Assembly: GCF_002259795.1 (NCBI RefSeq)
Contig: NZ_MWXA01000002.1
Coordinates: forward strand, 1-64,000
Origin: Bifidobacterium aquikefiri
GTDB lineage: Bacteria; Actinomycetota; Actinomycetes; Actinomycetales; Bifidobacteriaceae
Direction: 5' to 3'
DNA: 64,000 bases
Position 1 is the stretch's first letter; each line of letters starts with the position of its first letter. A model generated the notes under the pieces. That model had not been told where the DNA came from and searched no databases. It saw nothing but the letters and a program-made list of their open reading frames with translations. Below, piece by piece: positions 35,694 through 43,850 of the stretch. Position numbers and translations under genes: made by a program.

Positions 35694-36885
35694 TTTCGGC
35701 CTCCGCTGTATTGTCCACTCCCGGTTTATCGCTCCCGACCGCTCCGGCAGATTCGTTTACCCCGCGAGCTTCAGTCGCATCTGACTCATCTGGTATTGGA
35801 ATGCTGCGATGCAGGGCAAAGACCTCTTCGGTCGCCTCATTGGAAGGTCCGGCCTTTTCACTCGGATCAACAGAGGTATCTTCAATCGATCCAATGACTT
35901 CACCGGCTGATTTGCGGGCACGCAGACGGGGATCGGCCAGATCGTTCAATGACTCTCCGACGAGGGTGATGCCGAGCACAATGAGCACTATCGCCACTCC
36001 GGGGAATATGGATGTCCACCAGATTCCTGCCGTGACATCGGCAACGGCACGGTTCAAGTCATACCCCCATTCTGCAGCGGACGTGGGCTCAATGCCGAAA
36101 CCGAGGAATCCAAGTCCCGCAAGCGTCAGGATGGCTTCCGACGAGTTCAGTGTAAGAATGACAGGTAGCGTTCGTGTCGAGTTCTTCAGCAGATGTTTGG
36201 TCATGATGCGCCATGTTGATGCACCGACAACCTTTGCCGATTCAACATATGCCGCTTCCTTGATGCGAATCACCTCTGCACGAATTGTGCGGAAGTATTG
36301 GGGAATGTACACAACCGTAATGGAAATGCCGGAAGCGAGTATGCCTCCTGCCAGACTGGACTGGCCGCCGGAGATCATGATTGCCATCAGAATGGCGAGC
36401 AGCAATGATGGGAATGAGTAGATTGCATCGGCAATGACTACCATCACACGATCTATCCAGCCACCGAAATACCCAGAGACGAGTCCCAGCAGCACACCAA
36501 TGAACAGCGAGAGAATAACGGCGACGATGATGGCGATGATTGCTGTTCTCGCACCCCAAATGGTACGGCTGAACACGTCGAAGCCACCAACCGTTGTTCC
36601 CCAGATATGAGAGGAGCTCGGAGCTGCCTGTGTCGGGAAGGCATGGCCGCTGGCATCGGTACTCTGAGCAAAGCCGTAGGGAGCAATGATTGGAGCAAAG
36701 AGTGCAAGAAGGATAAACACTGCGGTGATCGTCAGACCGGTGATCAGCATGCCTCGTTGCCAGCCCACAGCTATGCGCAGCTCGCGGATGATGGGCAGCT
36801 TGGCAAGCCGCGAAGTTGGCTTGGCTCTAAGATTCTGGAGTCTTGTGTCACCTGGCACGGTAACTATTTGAGGATCTGATGCCAT
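35686..36885 (-). CDS. Peptide-type ABC transporter permease (DppC type)
   Basis: A 399-residue membrane permease with about six helices. After a long N-terminal cytoplasmic part comes a first helix ('GMLITGLTITAVFILLALFA'). The permease core includes the EAA-like loop 'EAAYVESAKVVGASTWRIMT' that contacts the ATPase. A ~90-residue acidic, low-complexity C-terminal tail ('TEARGVNESAGAVGSDKPGV') is unusual for the family and probably cytoplasmic. It lies two bases from the DppB-type gene upstream. Confidence 0.9.
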   Translation of the reverse strand: MASDPQIVTVPGDTRLQNLRAKPTSRLAKLPIIRELRIAVGWQRGMLITGLTITAVFILLALFAPIIAPYGFAQSTDASGHAFPTQAAPSSSHIWGTTVGGFDVFSRTIWGARTAIIAIIVAVILSLFIGVLLGLVSGYFGGWIDRVMVVIADAIYSFPSLLLAILMAIMISGGQSSLAGGILASGISITVVYIPQYFRTIRAEVIRIKEAAYVESAKVVGASTWRIMTKHLLKNSTRTLPVILTLNSSEAILTLAGLGFLGFGIEPTSAAEWGYDLNRAVADVTAGIWWTSIFPGVAIVLIVLGITLVGESLNDLADPRLRARKSAGEVIGSIEDTSVDPSEKAGPSNEATEEVFALHRSIPIPDESDATEARGVNESAGAVGSDKPGVDNTAEAENE

Positions 36886-36887
36886 CT

Positions 36888-38000
36888 TCAGTACCTCACT
36901 CTCGGGTCGATCATGGCACTCACGATATCAACGATGAAGTTGACCACGGAGACAATTATTGCTATCAGAATCACGATGCCCTGCACCGCAACGAAGTCAC
37001 GCGCCTTCAAGTACTGGGCAAGCATGAAGCCAAGCCCCTTCCACTCAAATGTGGTTTCTGTAAGCACGGCACCTGCGAGCATGAGGGCTATCTGCATGCC
37101 CATGACCGTGATGATGGGGATGAGCGCCGGCTTCCATGCATGCTTGGAAAGAAGGCGACGTTCGGAGACACCTCGTGAACGAGCCGCATCGACATAACCT
37201 GAAGTATAGGTGGATATCACATTGGTTCGAACCAGTCGAATGAATACGCCTGCAGTCAGCAAACCAAGTGAGAGTGCAGGCAGAATCGCATGCAGCAGCA
37301 CGTCGCCCAGCACCTGCATGTTGCCAAGCTGGAACGCATCAATGATGTACAGCCCCGTAGGCGAGACGAGCCGATCGAATTGGATGGTGGAACTCAACGA
37401 AGATCTGCCAGAGCTTGGAAGGATTCCGAGCCAGACGGAGAAAATGAGTTTCAGCACAAGTCCGAGGAAGAATACCGGTGTGGCATAGCACAGAATTGCA
37501 AACACACGAACAGCCGCATCCTGAGCGCGATCACGGTATCTTGCAGCTAGGCGACCAAGCGGTATGCCAATGACCAGGGCAACGATCAGCGAGAGGATGG
37601 ATAGCTCAAGCGTTGCTGCACCATATTGGGTAAGAATCGAGCTTACAGGCTGGTTATCGGTCAGTGTCGTTCCAAGATTGCCATGCAGGAGATCAGAGAG
37701 ATATGAGAGATATTGCACGATAAGTGGTCGATCATAGCCTGCCGCATGAATGCGTCGCTGCAATTCCTCAGGTGCCAGGCGGCCTCCAAGTGCTGCTGAG
37801 ATTGGATCTCCTGTGGCCCGCATGACGAAGAATACGACGGTGACAAGAATGAAAACCGTGGGAATGATGAGCAGGAAGCGTGTGACCACGAAGCGGAAGA
37901 ACCCGCTGGAAATTCTATTTTTCTTTGCTTTTGTCTTGACCGGACTTTTTGGCTGGGAATCGCCATCTATCGGCATTCCCTGAATGCTGCCTTCAGACAC
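36888..38000 (-). CDS. Peptide-type ABC transporter permease (DppB type)
   Basis: 370 residues; a basic N-terminus, then the DppB-type opening 'VVTRFLLIIPTVFILVTVVF', and the periplasmic-type segment 'IQFDRLVSPTGLYIIDAFQLG'. The EAA loop 'YVDAARSRGVSERRLLSKHA' is characteristic, as is 'AGAVLTETTFEWKGLGFML'. With the DppC-type protein it forms the channel. The ~100-base gap to the upstream binding-protein gene holds a strong stem-loop. Confidence 0.91.
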   Translation of the reverse strand: MSEGSIQGMPIDGDSQPKSPVKTKAKKNRISSGFFRFVVTRFLLIIPTVFILVTVVFFVMRATGDPISAALGGRLAPEELQRRIHAAGYDRPLIVQYLSYLSDLLHGNLGTTLTDNQPVSSILTQYGAATLELSILSLIVALVIGIPLGRLAARYRDRAQDAAVRVFAILCYATPVFFLGLVLKLIFSVWLGILPSSGRSSLSSTIQFDRLVSPTGLYIIDAFQLGNMQVLGDVLLHAILPALSLGLLTAGVFIRLVRTNVISTYTSGYVDAARSRGVSERRLLSKHAWKPALIPIITVMGMQIALMLAGAVLTETTFEWKGLGFMLAQYLKARDFVAVQGIVILIAIIVSVVNFIVDIVSAMIDPRVRY

Positions 38001-38030
38001 ATAAACTCCTTAATCACAAATACGAATATA

Positions 38031-38090
38031 CCGGCCATGCGAATGGTGGACCCAATGATATTCTGCCGGGTTCACCATTCGCATGGCCGG
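38031..38090. terminator. Strong stem-loop between binding-protein gene and permease genes
   Basis: CCGGCCATGCGAATGGTG (38031-38048) and CACCATTCGCATGGCCGG (38073-38090) form a perfect 18-bp stem, extendable by five pairs with one mismatch. It lies between the stop of the binding-protein gene (38101) and the start of the dppB-type gene (38000), with no T-run. It probably stabilises the upstream mRNA or partly terminates transcription so that more binding protein than membrane parts is made. Confidence 0.6.
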
Positions 38091-38100
38091 ATCATCGATG

Positions 38101-39732
38101 TCAGGATTTGGTTACCGATGCATAGCGGAAGCGGAACGATGCATCAAGCACCACGCCCTTCACATTCTTGCCTGTAACTGCAACCTGGGAACCCTGAAGC
38201 AGAGGAATCGTGGACAAATCCTCAGTTTCCAAGGTTTGGATCTGCTTCAGCAGCTTCTCTCGCTCTGAAGTGTTCTGCTCACCTGCCTGCTTTACGATCA
38301 ATGCATTCACCGTACTATTCGAATAACCATTGTTGATGAAGTTGCCATCTCTGAAGAATGGAGACAGATAATTGTCTGGATCGGAATAATCAGGGAACCA
38401 TCCGAGCTGGTATGCAGGATATGCGCCATCGGAAGAATCGGTGACCACACGCTCCTTGTTGTACTGGGTCCATTCCGTCTGCTGCAGATTCACCTTGAAT
38501 ACGTTGTCCTTCTCAAGCTGAGTCTTGATTGCCGCATATTCATCAGCTGATGATGCACCGTAATGATCCGAGTTGTACTGGATGTTCAGAGTAACTGGCG
38601 TGGTAACGCCGGCATCCTGCAAAGTCTTCTTTGCCTTATCGACATCAGGTGCACCCTTGCCGTCGCCATAGGCAGTCTTCAAGGTGTCCTCATGACCGGT
38701 CAAACCTTCAGGGATGTAGGAATACAGAGGGGTGTAGGTGCTCTTGTATACCGATGTCGCAAGGTCATCGCGATCGATCAGGTCGGCAACTGCATGACGA
38801 ACGGCCGTTGCCTTTGCCGTGCTGGCATCCTTCTGAGACGAGCCGAATGGCTGGGTCTTGAAGTTGAAGGTAAGGAAGCGTTCCTCACCACCAGGCCCCT
38901 TGACAACCTTGACCTTGCTGTTCTTTGAGAGGCTGGAGATGTCGGTTGGTGTCAGCGAACGATATGCGATATCTACCTGCCCCTCTTGGACCGCAAGCTT
39001 GAGGTTCGATGTATTGGCGAAGTATTGAACATCGACGTTCGAGTTCTTGGCTGGCGTCAGACCCTTGTAGCTCGTGTTCTTTGCATAGGAGAGGGCCTCG
39101 TTCAGCTTGAATGACGTGAGCTTGTAAGGACCAGCGAAAGCATTATCCTTGACAATCGTATTGGCAGGTGTGAGCTTGTCAGCCGAGAAGACCTGATCAT
39201 CAACGATAGGACCTGCAGGACTTGAGAGCACCTGCTTCAAGGTCACGTCGTTGGCAACCGAATCCTTGAACACCACCGTATTGTCATCGGGAGTGGAGAT
39301 GGATTCGATGTTGGCCAGCAAGGATGAAGGACCGTTCGGATCGTTGATCTTCTTGACACGGTCGAAGGAGAACTTGACATCCTTTGAATTCAGGGTGTCG
39401 CCGTTGGCAAACTTCAGACCAGTCTTGAGTTTGACGGTGAATTCGCTGCCGTCGCTGCTCCAGGTGCCTGCATCGGCTGCGATGTCAGGACTGACGGATG
39501 ATGAATTGTAGTTCTGTGCGTACAGGAATGGGAATACCTGAATCTGCACGGCATATGAGCCATTGTCGTATGAACCCGCCGGATCCAGACTGACGATCTG
39601 ATCCGTGGTACCGATTGTTATTGCGGAACTTCCGCTCGCGCTTGAATCTGACTTGACCCCTCCGCATGCAGCCAAAGATGCAACTGCAGTCACACACGTG
39701 ACCACTGCAATTAGGCGTTTCTTGAATGACAA
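38101..39732 (-). CDS. Extracellular solute-binding lipoprotein (DppA/OppA type, SBP family 5)
   Basis: 543 residues. The signal peptide 'KRLIAVVTCVTAVASLAACGG' region ends in the lipobox LAAC, so the mature protein is lipid-anchored. Family-5 features include 'TIGTTDQIVSLDPAGSYDNG', 'FKLKTGLKFANGDTLNSKDV'-like spacing and 'DVKFSFDRVKKINDP'. I chose TTG 39732 because GGGGGAGAG lies just in front of it; the upstream ATG 39747 would place that ribosome site inside the gene. Peptide binding is the usual role, but sugar ligands are also known in this family. First gene of the Dpp-like operon. Confidence 0.9.
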   Translation of the reverse strand: MSFKKRLIAVVTCVTAVASLAACGGVKSDSSASGSSAITIGTTDQIVSLDPAGSYDNGSYAVQIQVFPFLYAQNYNSSSVSPDIAADAGTWSSDGSEFTVKLKTGLKFANGDTLNSKDVKFSFDRVKKINDPNGPSSLLANIESISTPDDNTVVFKDSVANDVTLKQVLSSPAGPIVDDQVFSADKLTPANTIVKDNAFAGPYKLTSFKLNEALSYAKNTSYKGLTPAKNSNVDVQYFANTSNLKLAVQEGQVDIAYRSLTPTDISSLSKNSKVKVVKGPGGEERFLTFNFKTQPFGSSQKDASTAKATAVRHAVADLIDRDDLATSVYKSTYTPLYSYIPEGLTGHEDTLKTAYGDGKGAPDVDKAKKTLQDAGVTTPVTLNIQYNSDHYGASSADEYAAIKTQLEKDNVFKVNLQQTEWTQYNKERVVTDSSDGAYPAYQLGWFPDYSDPDNYLSPFFRDGNFINNGYSNSTVNALIVKQAGEQNTSEREKLLKQIQTLETEDLSTIPLLQGSQVAVTGKNVKGVVLDASFRFRYASVTKS

Positions 39733-39830
39733 GTGTCTCTCCCCCATATAGATGAACCAAATAATTTGGATATTGGAAACAATAGGAAGCATTTGTTGCT
39801 GTGAGGTTTCCACTTTGTGTAACAAGCAGA

Positions 39831-40520
39831 CTACGATTCGGCCTCTTCATCGAGCGTGATATCCCGTATTCCTTCAATCTGCACGATGGAATCGAACACA
39901 TTCGATGGCAGGTTTCCATCGACCCTTACATCAACGCTTGCACCAGCCCAGGAGTCTCCACTCACTTGATGCGATGACAGCACCTGTGTTTCGAAACCTG
40001 CCTCGCTGAGTTTCAGAAGCGCGTTTCTCAAGGAACCCTTTCCATTCTCATAGGTGATGTGCAACACACAGATGTGGAAACGACGCAGCAACCTGTACGC
40101 GCTTGGAGCAATGACCAGAACGGTCAGAAAATAGCAGAAGGTGACCAGCAGCACCAGAATCTGCAGATTGAATGCGGCTCCCATGCCAATGGCTGCAGAA
40201 ACCCAAATGCCAGCAGCCGTCGTCAGGCCTTTGACCCTGCTCTTGTTATAGAAGATAACCCCTGCACCGATGAACCCGATTCCAGAAACGATCTGGGCTG
40301 CAATCCTCGATCCATCCCAGCTCTGCGATGTCACATGAATCGCGTTGGCTCCAAGCACCGAACTCAGCGAGAAGAGCCAGCTGCCGAGACCGACGAGAAT
40401 ATTCGTACGGATGCCGGCATTCTTGCCGTGATATTCCCGCTCAAGACCGATGCAACCACAGAGAATCAGGGTGAGAGCAAGAGAAACATACTGGGAAAGT
40501 TGTGGAATTACAAAAGTCAT
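39831..40520 (-). CDS. MgtC/SapB-family membrane protein
   Basis: 229 residues. The first ~140 form the conserved membrane domain: 'CIGLEREYHGKNAGIRTNIL' then 'SGIGFIGAGVIFYNKSRVKG' and 'GLTTAAGIWVSAAIGMGAAF'. The C-terminal ~85 residues look like a soluble ACT-like domain. MgtC proteins affect survival at low Mg2+ and modulate ATP synthase in some pathogens; in commensals the role is unclear. No Mg2+ riboswitch-like structure is obvious in the short upstream gap. It is not clearly co-transcribed with neighbours. Confidence 0.88.
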   Translation of the reverse strand: MTFVIPQLSQYVSLALTLILCGCIGLEREYHGKNAGIRTNILVGLGSWLFSLSSVLGANAIHVTSQSWDGSRIAAQIVSGIGFIGAGVIFYNKSRVKGLTTAAGIWVSAAIGMGAAFNLQILVLLVTFCYFLTVLVIAPSAYRLLRRFHICVLHITYENGKGSLRNALLKLSEAGFETQVLSSHQVSGDSWAGASVDVRVDGNLPSNVFDSIVQIEGIRDITLDEEAES

Positions 40521-40590
40521 GCATCGCTCCCCTCATGGTGTACCTACGTACTCTGTAATACAGCACACTGCATCCATGACGCTGATCCCA

Positions 40591-41835
40591 TCACGCCAGT
40601 TTCCACAACCGTAATGCAGGTTGACGCGTGAAGCAATCGAACAGACACACGAAGGCTGCAATAGCGACGGCAAAGATGATTCCAAAGGCGAAGAATGCTG
40701 CAAGCAACCCAACCCTGGCAACCCCACCATACTGAATGGCCTGTGCGAGCAACGCATGCATGACATAGTAGCTTGCCCTATACCAGAGCGCGTGCATCAG
40801 TGATTGGGCAATATAGAATCCAAGAATCCCTGGCGCAAGCATGTTGATGGAAGCGATGAACCTTCGAGCATGCCGCCTGCCGTCGTCATTCGTCTTGGCC
40901 TGGGGGATTGTCGCGCACAGGATCAATGCAAGCAGTGCAAGCACGAATGAGATGATCGATGTGGATTTGAACGAGAGATCGTACAGAATGTCATTGTGCC
41001 CTGTGAATGCAAGTATGCCCGTCAACGCAATGACACAGGCACACGCGAGTGCCATGAGCATTTTCAATATGCTCGGAGATTTGAGATATGCCAACGCCTT
41101 GTAGAGTTTGGATGCCTTGTTTGCCGCATCCGCCTCTCTCAGTCGTTTGCCTATGAGCCCGGCGAAGACGAACGAGAAGAGATAGGTGACTGCACTCATC
41201 TGCTTGCGCCAATCGCCCAAACCTCTGCCGTCCAGACTGCCCTGTGCAAAGAATGCGATATATCCGTTGAGCAGATAGACAACGACGAGCATCGCGACCA
41301 CGGTCATCTCGGCTCTCAAGCTTCCAATGCGTTCGATCACCCAAGCGATTGCAGGGGCCAGTGCCACGAATATGAGGTAGAGCCATATGAATTCGAGATC
41401 GATGCCGAGCCATGTTGAACTGCCGACTCCTGGCAGCGGCATCACATATGCGTTCATCAGTAACGCTATGCACACATAGAAGGCCAGCGTTAGCACAATG
41501 ATGATGCACCGTCTGAGTGTGGCAGAACATTGTGATCGCCAGAAGCCTCTGCTTCTTGATTTCCCAGCGAGGGAAGCGATCAGGAAGAACCCAGAAATCA
41601 TATAGAAGACGTGATTGCCCCATGCCCCGAGCAAGCTGATAATGCTCATCAACCACATGGATGGAAAGGACACGGCAAGTACCTCTGCGTGGGAGACTGT
41701 CATCTGCGGATGCACGGCACTTAACCCCGATGCTTGCTGAAACCAGACGAGGAGCACGTGGAATATTGAAATGCCAAAGATCGCGCATACGCGGAGGAAT
41801 TCAATGCGCTCATTCCTTACTTTTCCTGAGCGCAT
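40591..41835 (-). CDS. Membrane acyltransferase (acyltransferase family 3)
   Basis: About 414 residues with ten or so hydrophobic helices. The N-terminal motif 'RIEFLRVCAIFGISIFHVLL' contains the conserved R and the His thought to be catalytic in AT3 proteins, which O-acylate surface sugars. I prefer ATG 41835, which has GAGGA five bases upstream; upstream in-frame starts (41895 GTG, 41871 ATG) have no good site. This start and ribosome site lie inside a 19-bp perfect hairpin (41794-41845), so translation may be controlled by RNA folding. It is followed by no obvious partner gene; the acceptor molecule is unknown. Confidence 0.85.
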   Translation of the reverse strand: MRSGKVRNERIEFLRVCAIFGISIFHVLLVWFQQASGLSAVHPQMTVSHAEVLAVSFPSMWLMSIISLLGAWGNHVFYMISGFFLIASLAGKSRSRGFWRSQCSATLRRCIIIVLTLAFYVCIALLMNAYVMPLPGVGSSTWLGIDLEFIWLYLIFVALAPAIAWVIERIGSLRAEMTVVAMLVVVYLLNGYIAFFAQGSLDGRGLGDWRKQMSAVTYLFSFVFAGLIGKRLREADAANKASKLYKALAYLKSPSILKMLMALACACVIALTGILAFTGHNDILYDLSFKSTSIISFVLALLALILCATIPQAKTNDDGRRHARRFIASINMLAPGILGFYIAQSLMHALWYRASYYVMHALLAQAIQYGGVARVGLLAAFFAFGIIFAVAIAAFVCLFDCFTRQPALRLWKLA

Positions 41836-41845
41836 TGAATTCCTC
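41794..41845 (-). promoter_or_regulatory. Perfect 19-bp inverted repeat covering the acyltransferase start
   Basis: GAGGAATTCAATGCGCTCA on the minus strand (41845-41827) is exactly complementary to TGAGCGCATTGAATTCCTC (41812-41794), with a 14-base loop. The first arm contains both the GAGGA ribosome site and the ATG (41835), so the mRNA hairpin would hide the start. It could instead bind a protein as DNA. Confidence 0.65.
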
Positions 41846-41926
41846 GTTTTCGTCATGTCCGCAGCATTCATCTCTGTCTTGACTATATCAATCACATAGA
41901 GATGTATGTTTTCTGGGAATTCGGTA

Positions 41927-43834
41927 TCACTGCTGTGAATTTCCTATGCCGTTCGCTGTTTTGATCATTGCATATTGTGATTCGTACAGCCTGTAATACG
42001 CCTTTTTCATGGCCAGAAGCTCCTGATGCGTGCCATGCTCGACGATACGACCGTAATCGATGTAGAAAATCTCGTCCGCGCTCTCGATGGTAGAGAGTCT
42101 GTGGGCGATGATGAACGAGGTCCTTCCCTTCAACAGATGCGCCAGCCCTGCTTGCAGTGCCTCCTCGGTCTGCGTATCGATGCTGCTGGTGGCCTCGTCA
42201 AGAATCAAGATGCGCGGATCTGCAAGCAAAACCCTGGCGAAGGCAACAAGCTGGCGCTGACCACTCGATAGCGTTGATCCACGCTCCTCAATGTAGGTGT
42301 CGTATCCATGCGGCAGGCCCTTGATGAATTCGTCAGCATGCACAGCCTTGGATGCTGCAATGATCTCTTCGTCGGTGGCATCAAGCCGACCATAGCGTAT
42401 GTTGTCCTTGATGGTACCGGTAAAGATAAAGGTGTCTTGAAGCATAACGCCCATCTGCCGGCGCAAGGAATCCAAAGTCACGTCGCGAACGTCATATCCG
42501 TCAACCTTTACCGATCCCTCTGCCACATCATAGAATCGCGAGAGCAAGTTGACGATGGTCGTCTTTCCGGCTCCGGTCGGACCAACGAGTGCGACGGTCT
42601 TGCCCGGTTTGACATGAAAATCAACCAGGTTCAAGATGTTGCGTCCTCCGGGTTCGTAGCGGAAGACAACATCGTTGAAGTCGACCTGTCCTCTGATCTG
42701 TGGCAGCTCAACGGCATGCGCACTGTTGTGAATCTCGGATTTCACATCGAGGGTTTCGAAGATACGTTCAAGATATGCGGAACAGGTGATGAGCTGATTG
42801 TAGAAGTTGCCAATATTGATGACTGGGTTCCAGAAATTGTTTGCATACCCCACGAAGGCGATCAAGACACCGGTGGTGACGCTCACACCAGCAACATGCA
42901 TGATTCCCAAATAATAGATAAGAGCAATGGTCATCGATGAAATCACCTGTACACCGGGCCACATCAGGAACTGGATGTGAACCGCCTTCATCCAGGATGC
43001 TCGAACGTCGCTCTGCTGTTCCTGGAAGGTTCTGAACTGCGAACGCTCCTGCGCAAAGGTCTGTGTGGTCTTGACGCCGGCAATCGACTCATGCACGTAG
43101 GCATTGAGATTGCTCTGCTTGTTCGATAGCACCTGATAGGCCCTGCGCTGGAAATGCTGCAGTATTCTGACCCACACCATAAGTGCTGGGAAGAGCAGCA
43201 GGGACCATAGCGCCAGCTTCCAGTCGATGGCAAACATCACGATCAGCGTAATGATGAAGGTGAATACATCAGAAATAACGCTGATCAGACCAGAGCTCAA
43301 GGTGTCCGAAAGTGTATTGACATAGTTCACCACACGGATCAGAATCTTGCCGTGCGGGCGCGAATCGAAGTAAGAGAACGGCAGTGTCTGTATATGCGTG
43401 AACAGTTGTCGGCGCATATCCTTGAGCAAGAGCTGACCGACAAGGGTAATCGACACCGTGCGGTATCTCAGGCAGAGTTCATAGGCGATTACCGCCACGA
43501 GAAATGCTGCACCCAGTATGAGCAGATTGCGAATGCTCTTGGAGGGAATCACCGAGTCAATCACGATTTTCGTCAGATACGGAATTGCAACGTCGATGCA
43601 GCTCATGACGATCACGACGATCAGAATCTTCATGACCTTGCCCAGATATGGCTTTAAATATGCTCCGACTCTTGCAATGTCGTGAATGTTGATCTGCTCT
43701 TCAAGCTCTTCGTCTTCGCGGAAGGTATTTCTTTGCTGAGCGCCCTGAGATTCCTTGTCATTGCGCTCCTGATTGATGCGCTGTTCCTGATGCTCAATGC
43801 GTTCTTGATCGAGCTTATCGTTGTGCTTCGCCAT
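41927..43834 (-). CDS. ABC exporter half (canonical ATP site), heterodimer partner
   Basis: 635 residues: a charged N-terminal leader of ~55 residues, six transmembrane helices, then an ATPase domain with Walker A 'ALVGPTGAGKTTIVNLL', signature 'TLSSGQRQLVAFAR' and Walker B 'ILILDEATSSIDTQTEEAL' with a normal catalytic Glu. I start at ATG 43834; the longer frame would overlap the neighbour's coding end. The signature serine-serine (LSSGQ) instead of LSGGQ is typical of one half of heterodimeric exporters such as BmrC/BmrD or TM287/288. Likely exports drugs or lipids. Confidence 0.92.
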   Translation of the reverse strand: MAKHNDKLDQERIEHQEQRINQERNDKESQGAQQRNTFREDEELEEQINIHDIARVGAYLKPYLGKVMKILIVVIVMSCIDVAIPYLTKIVIDSVIPSKSIRNLLILGAAFLVAVIAYELCLRYRTVSITLVGQLLLKDMRRQLFTHIQTLPFSYFDSRPHGKILIRVVNYVNTLSDTLSSGLISVISDVFTFIITLIVMFAIDWKLALWSLLLFPALMVWVRILQHFQRRAYQVLSNKQSNLNAYVHESIAGVKTTQTFAQERSQFRTFQEQQSDVRASWMKAVHIQFLMWPGVQVISSMTIALIYYLGIMHVAGVSVTTGVLIAFVGYANNFWNPVINIGNFYNQLITCSAYLERIFETLDVKSEIHNSAHAVELPQIRGQVDFNDVVFRYEPGGRNILNLVDFHVKPGKTVALVGPTGAGKTTIVNLLSRFYDVAEGSVKVDGYDVRDVTLDSLRRQMGVMLQDTFIFTGTIKDNIRYGRLDATDEEIIAASKAVHADEFIKGLPHGYDTYIEERGSTLSSGQRQLVAFARVLLADPRILILDEATSSIDTQTEEALQAGLAHLLKGRTSFIIAHRLSTIESADEIFYIDYGRIVEHGTHQELLAMKKAYYRLYESQYAMIKTANGIGNSQQ

Positions 43835-43850
43835 CGTTCTTTCGTTTCCC

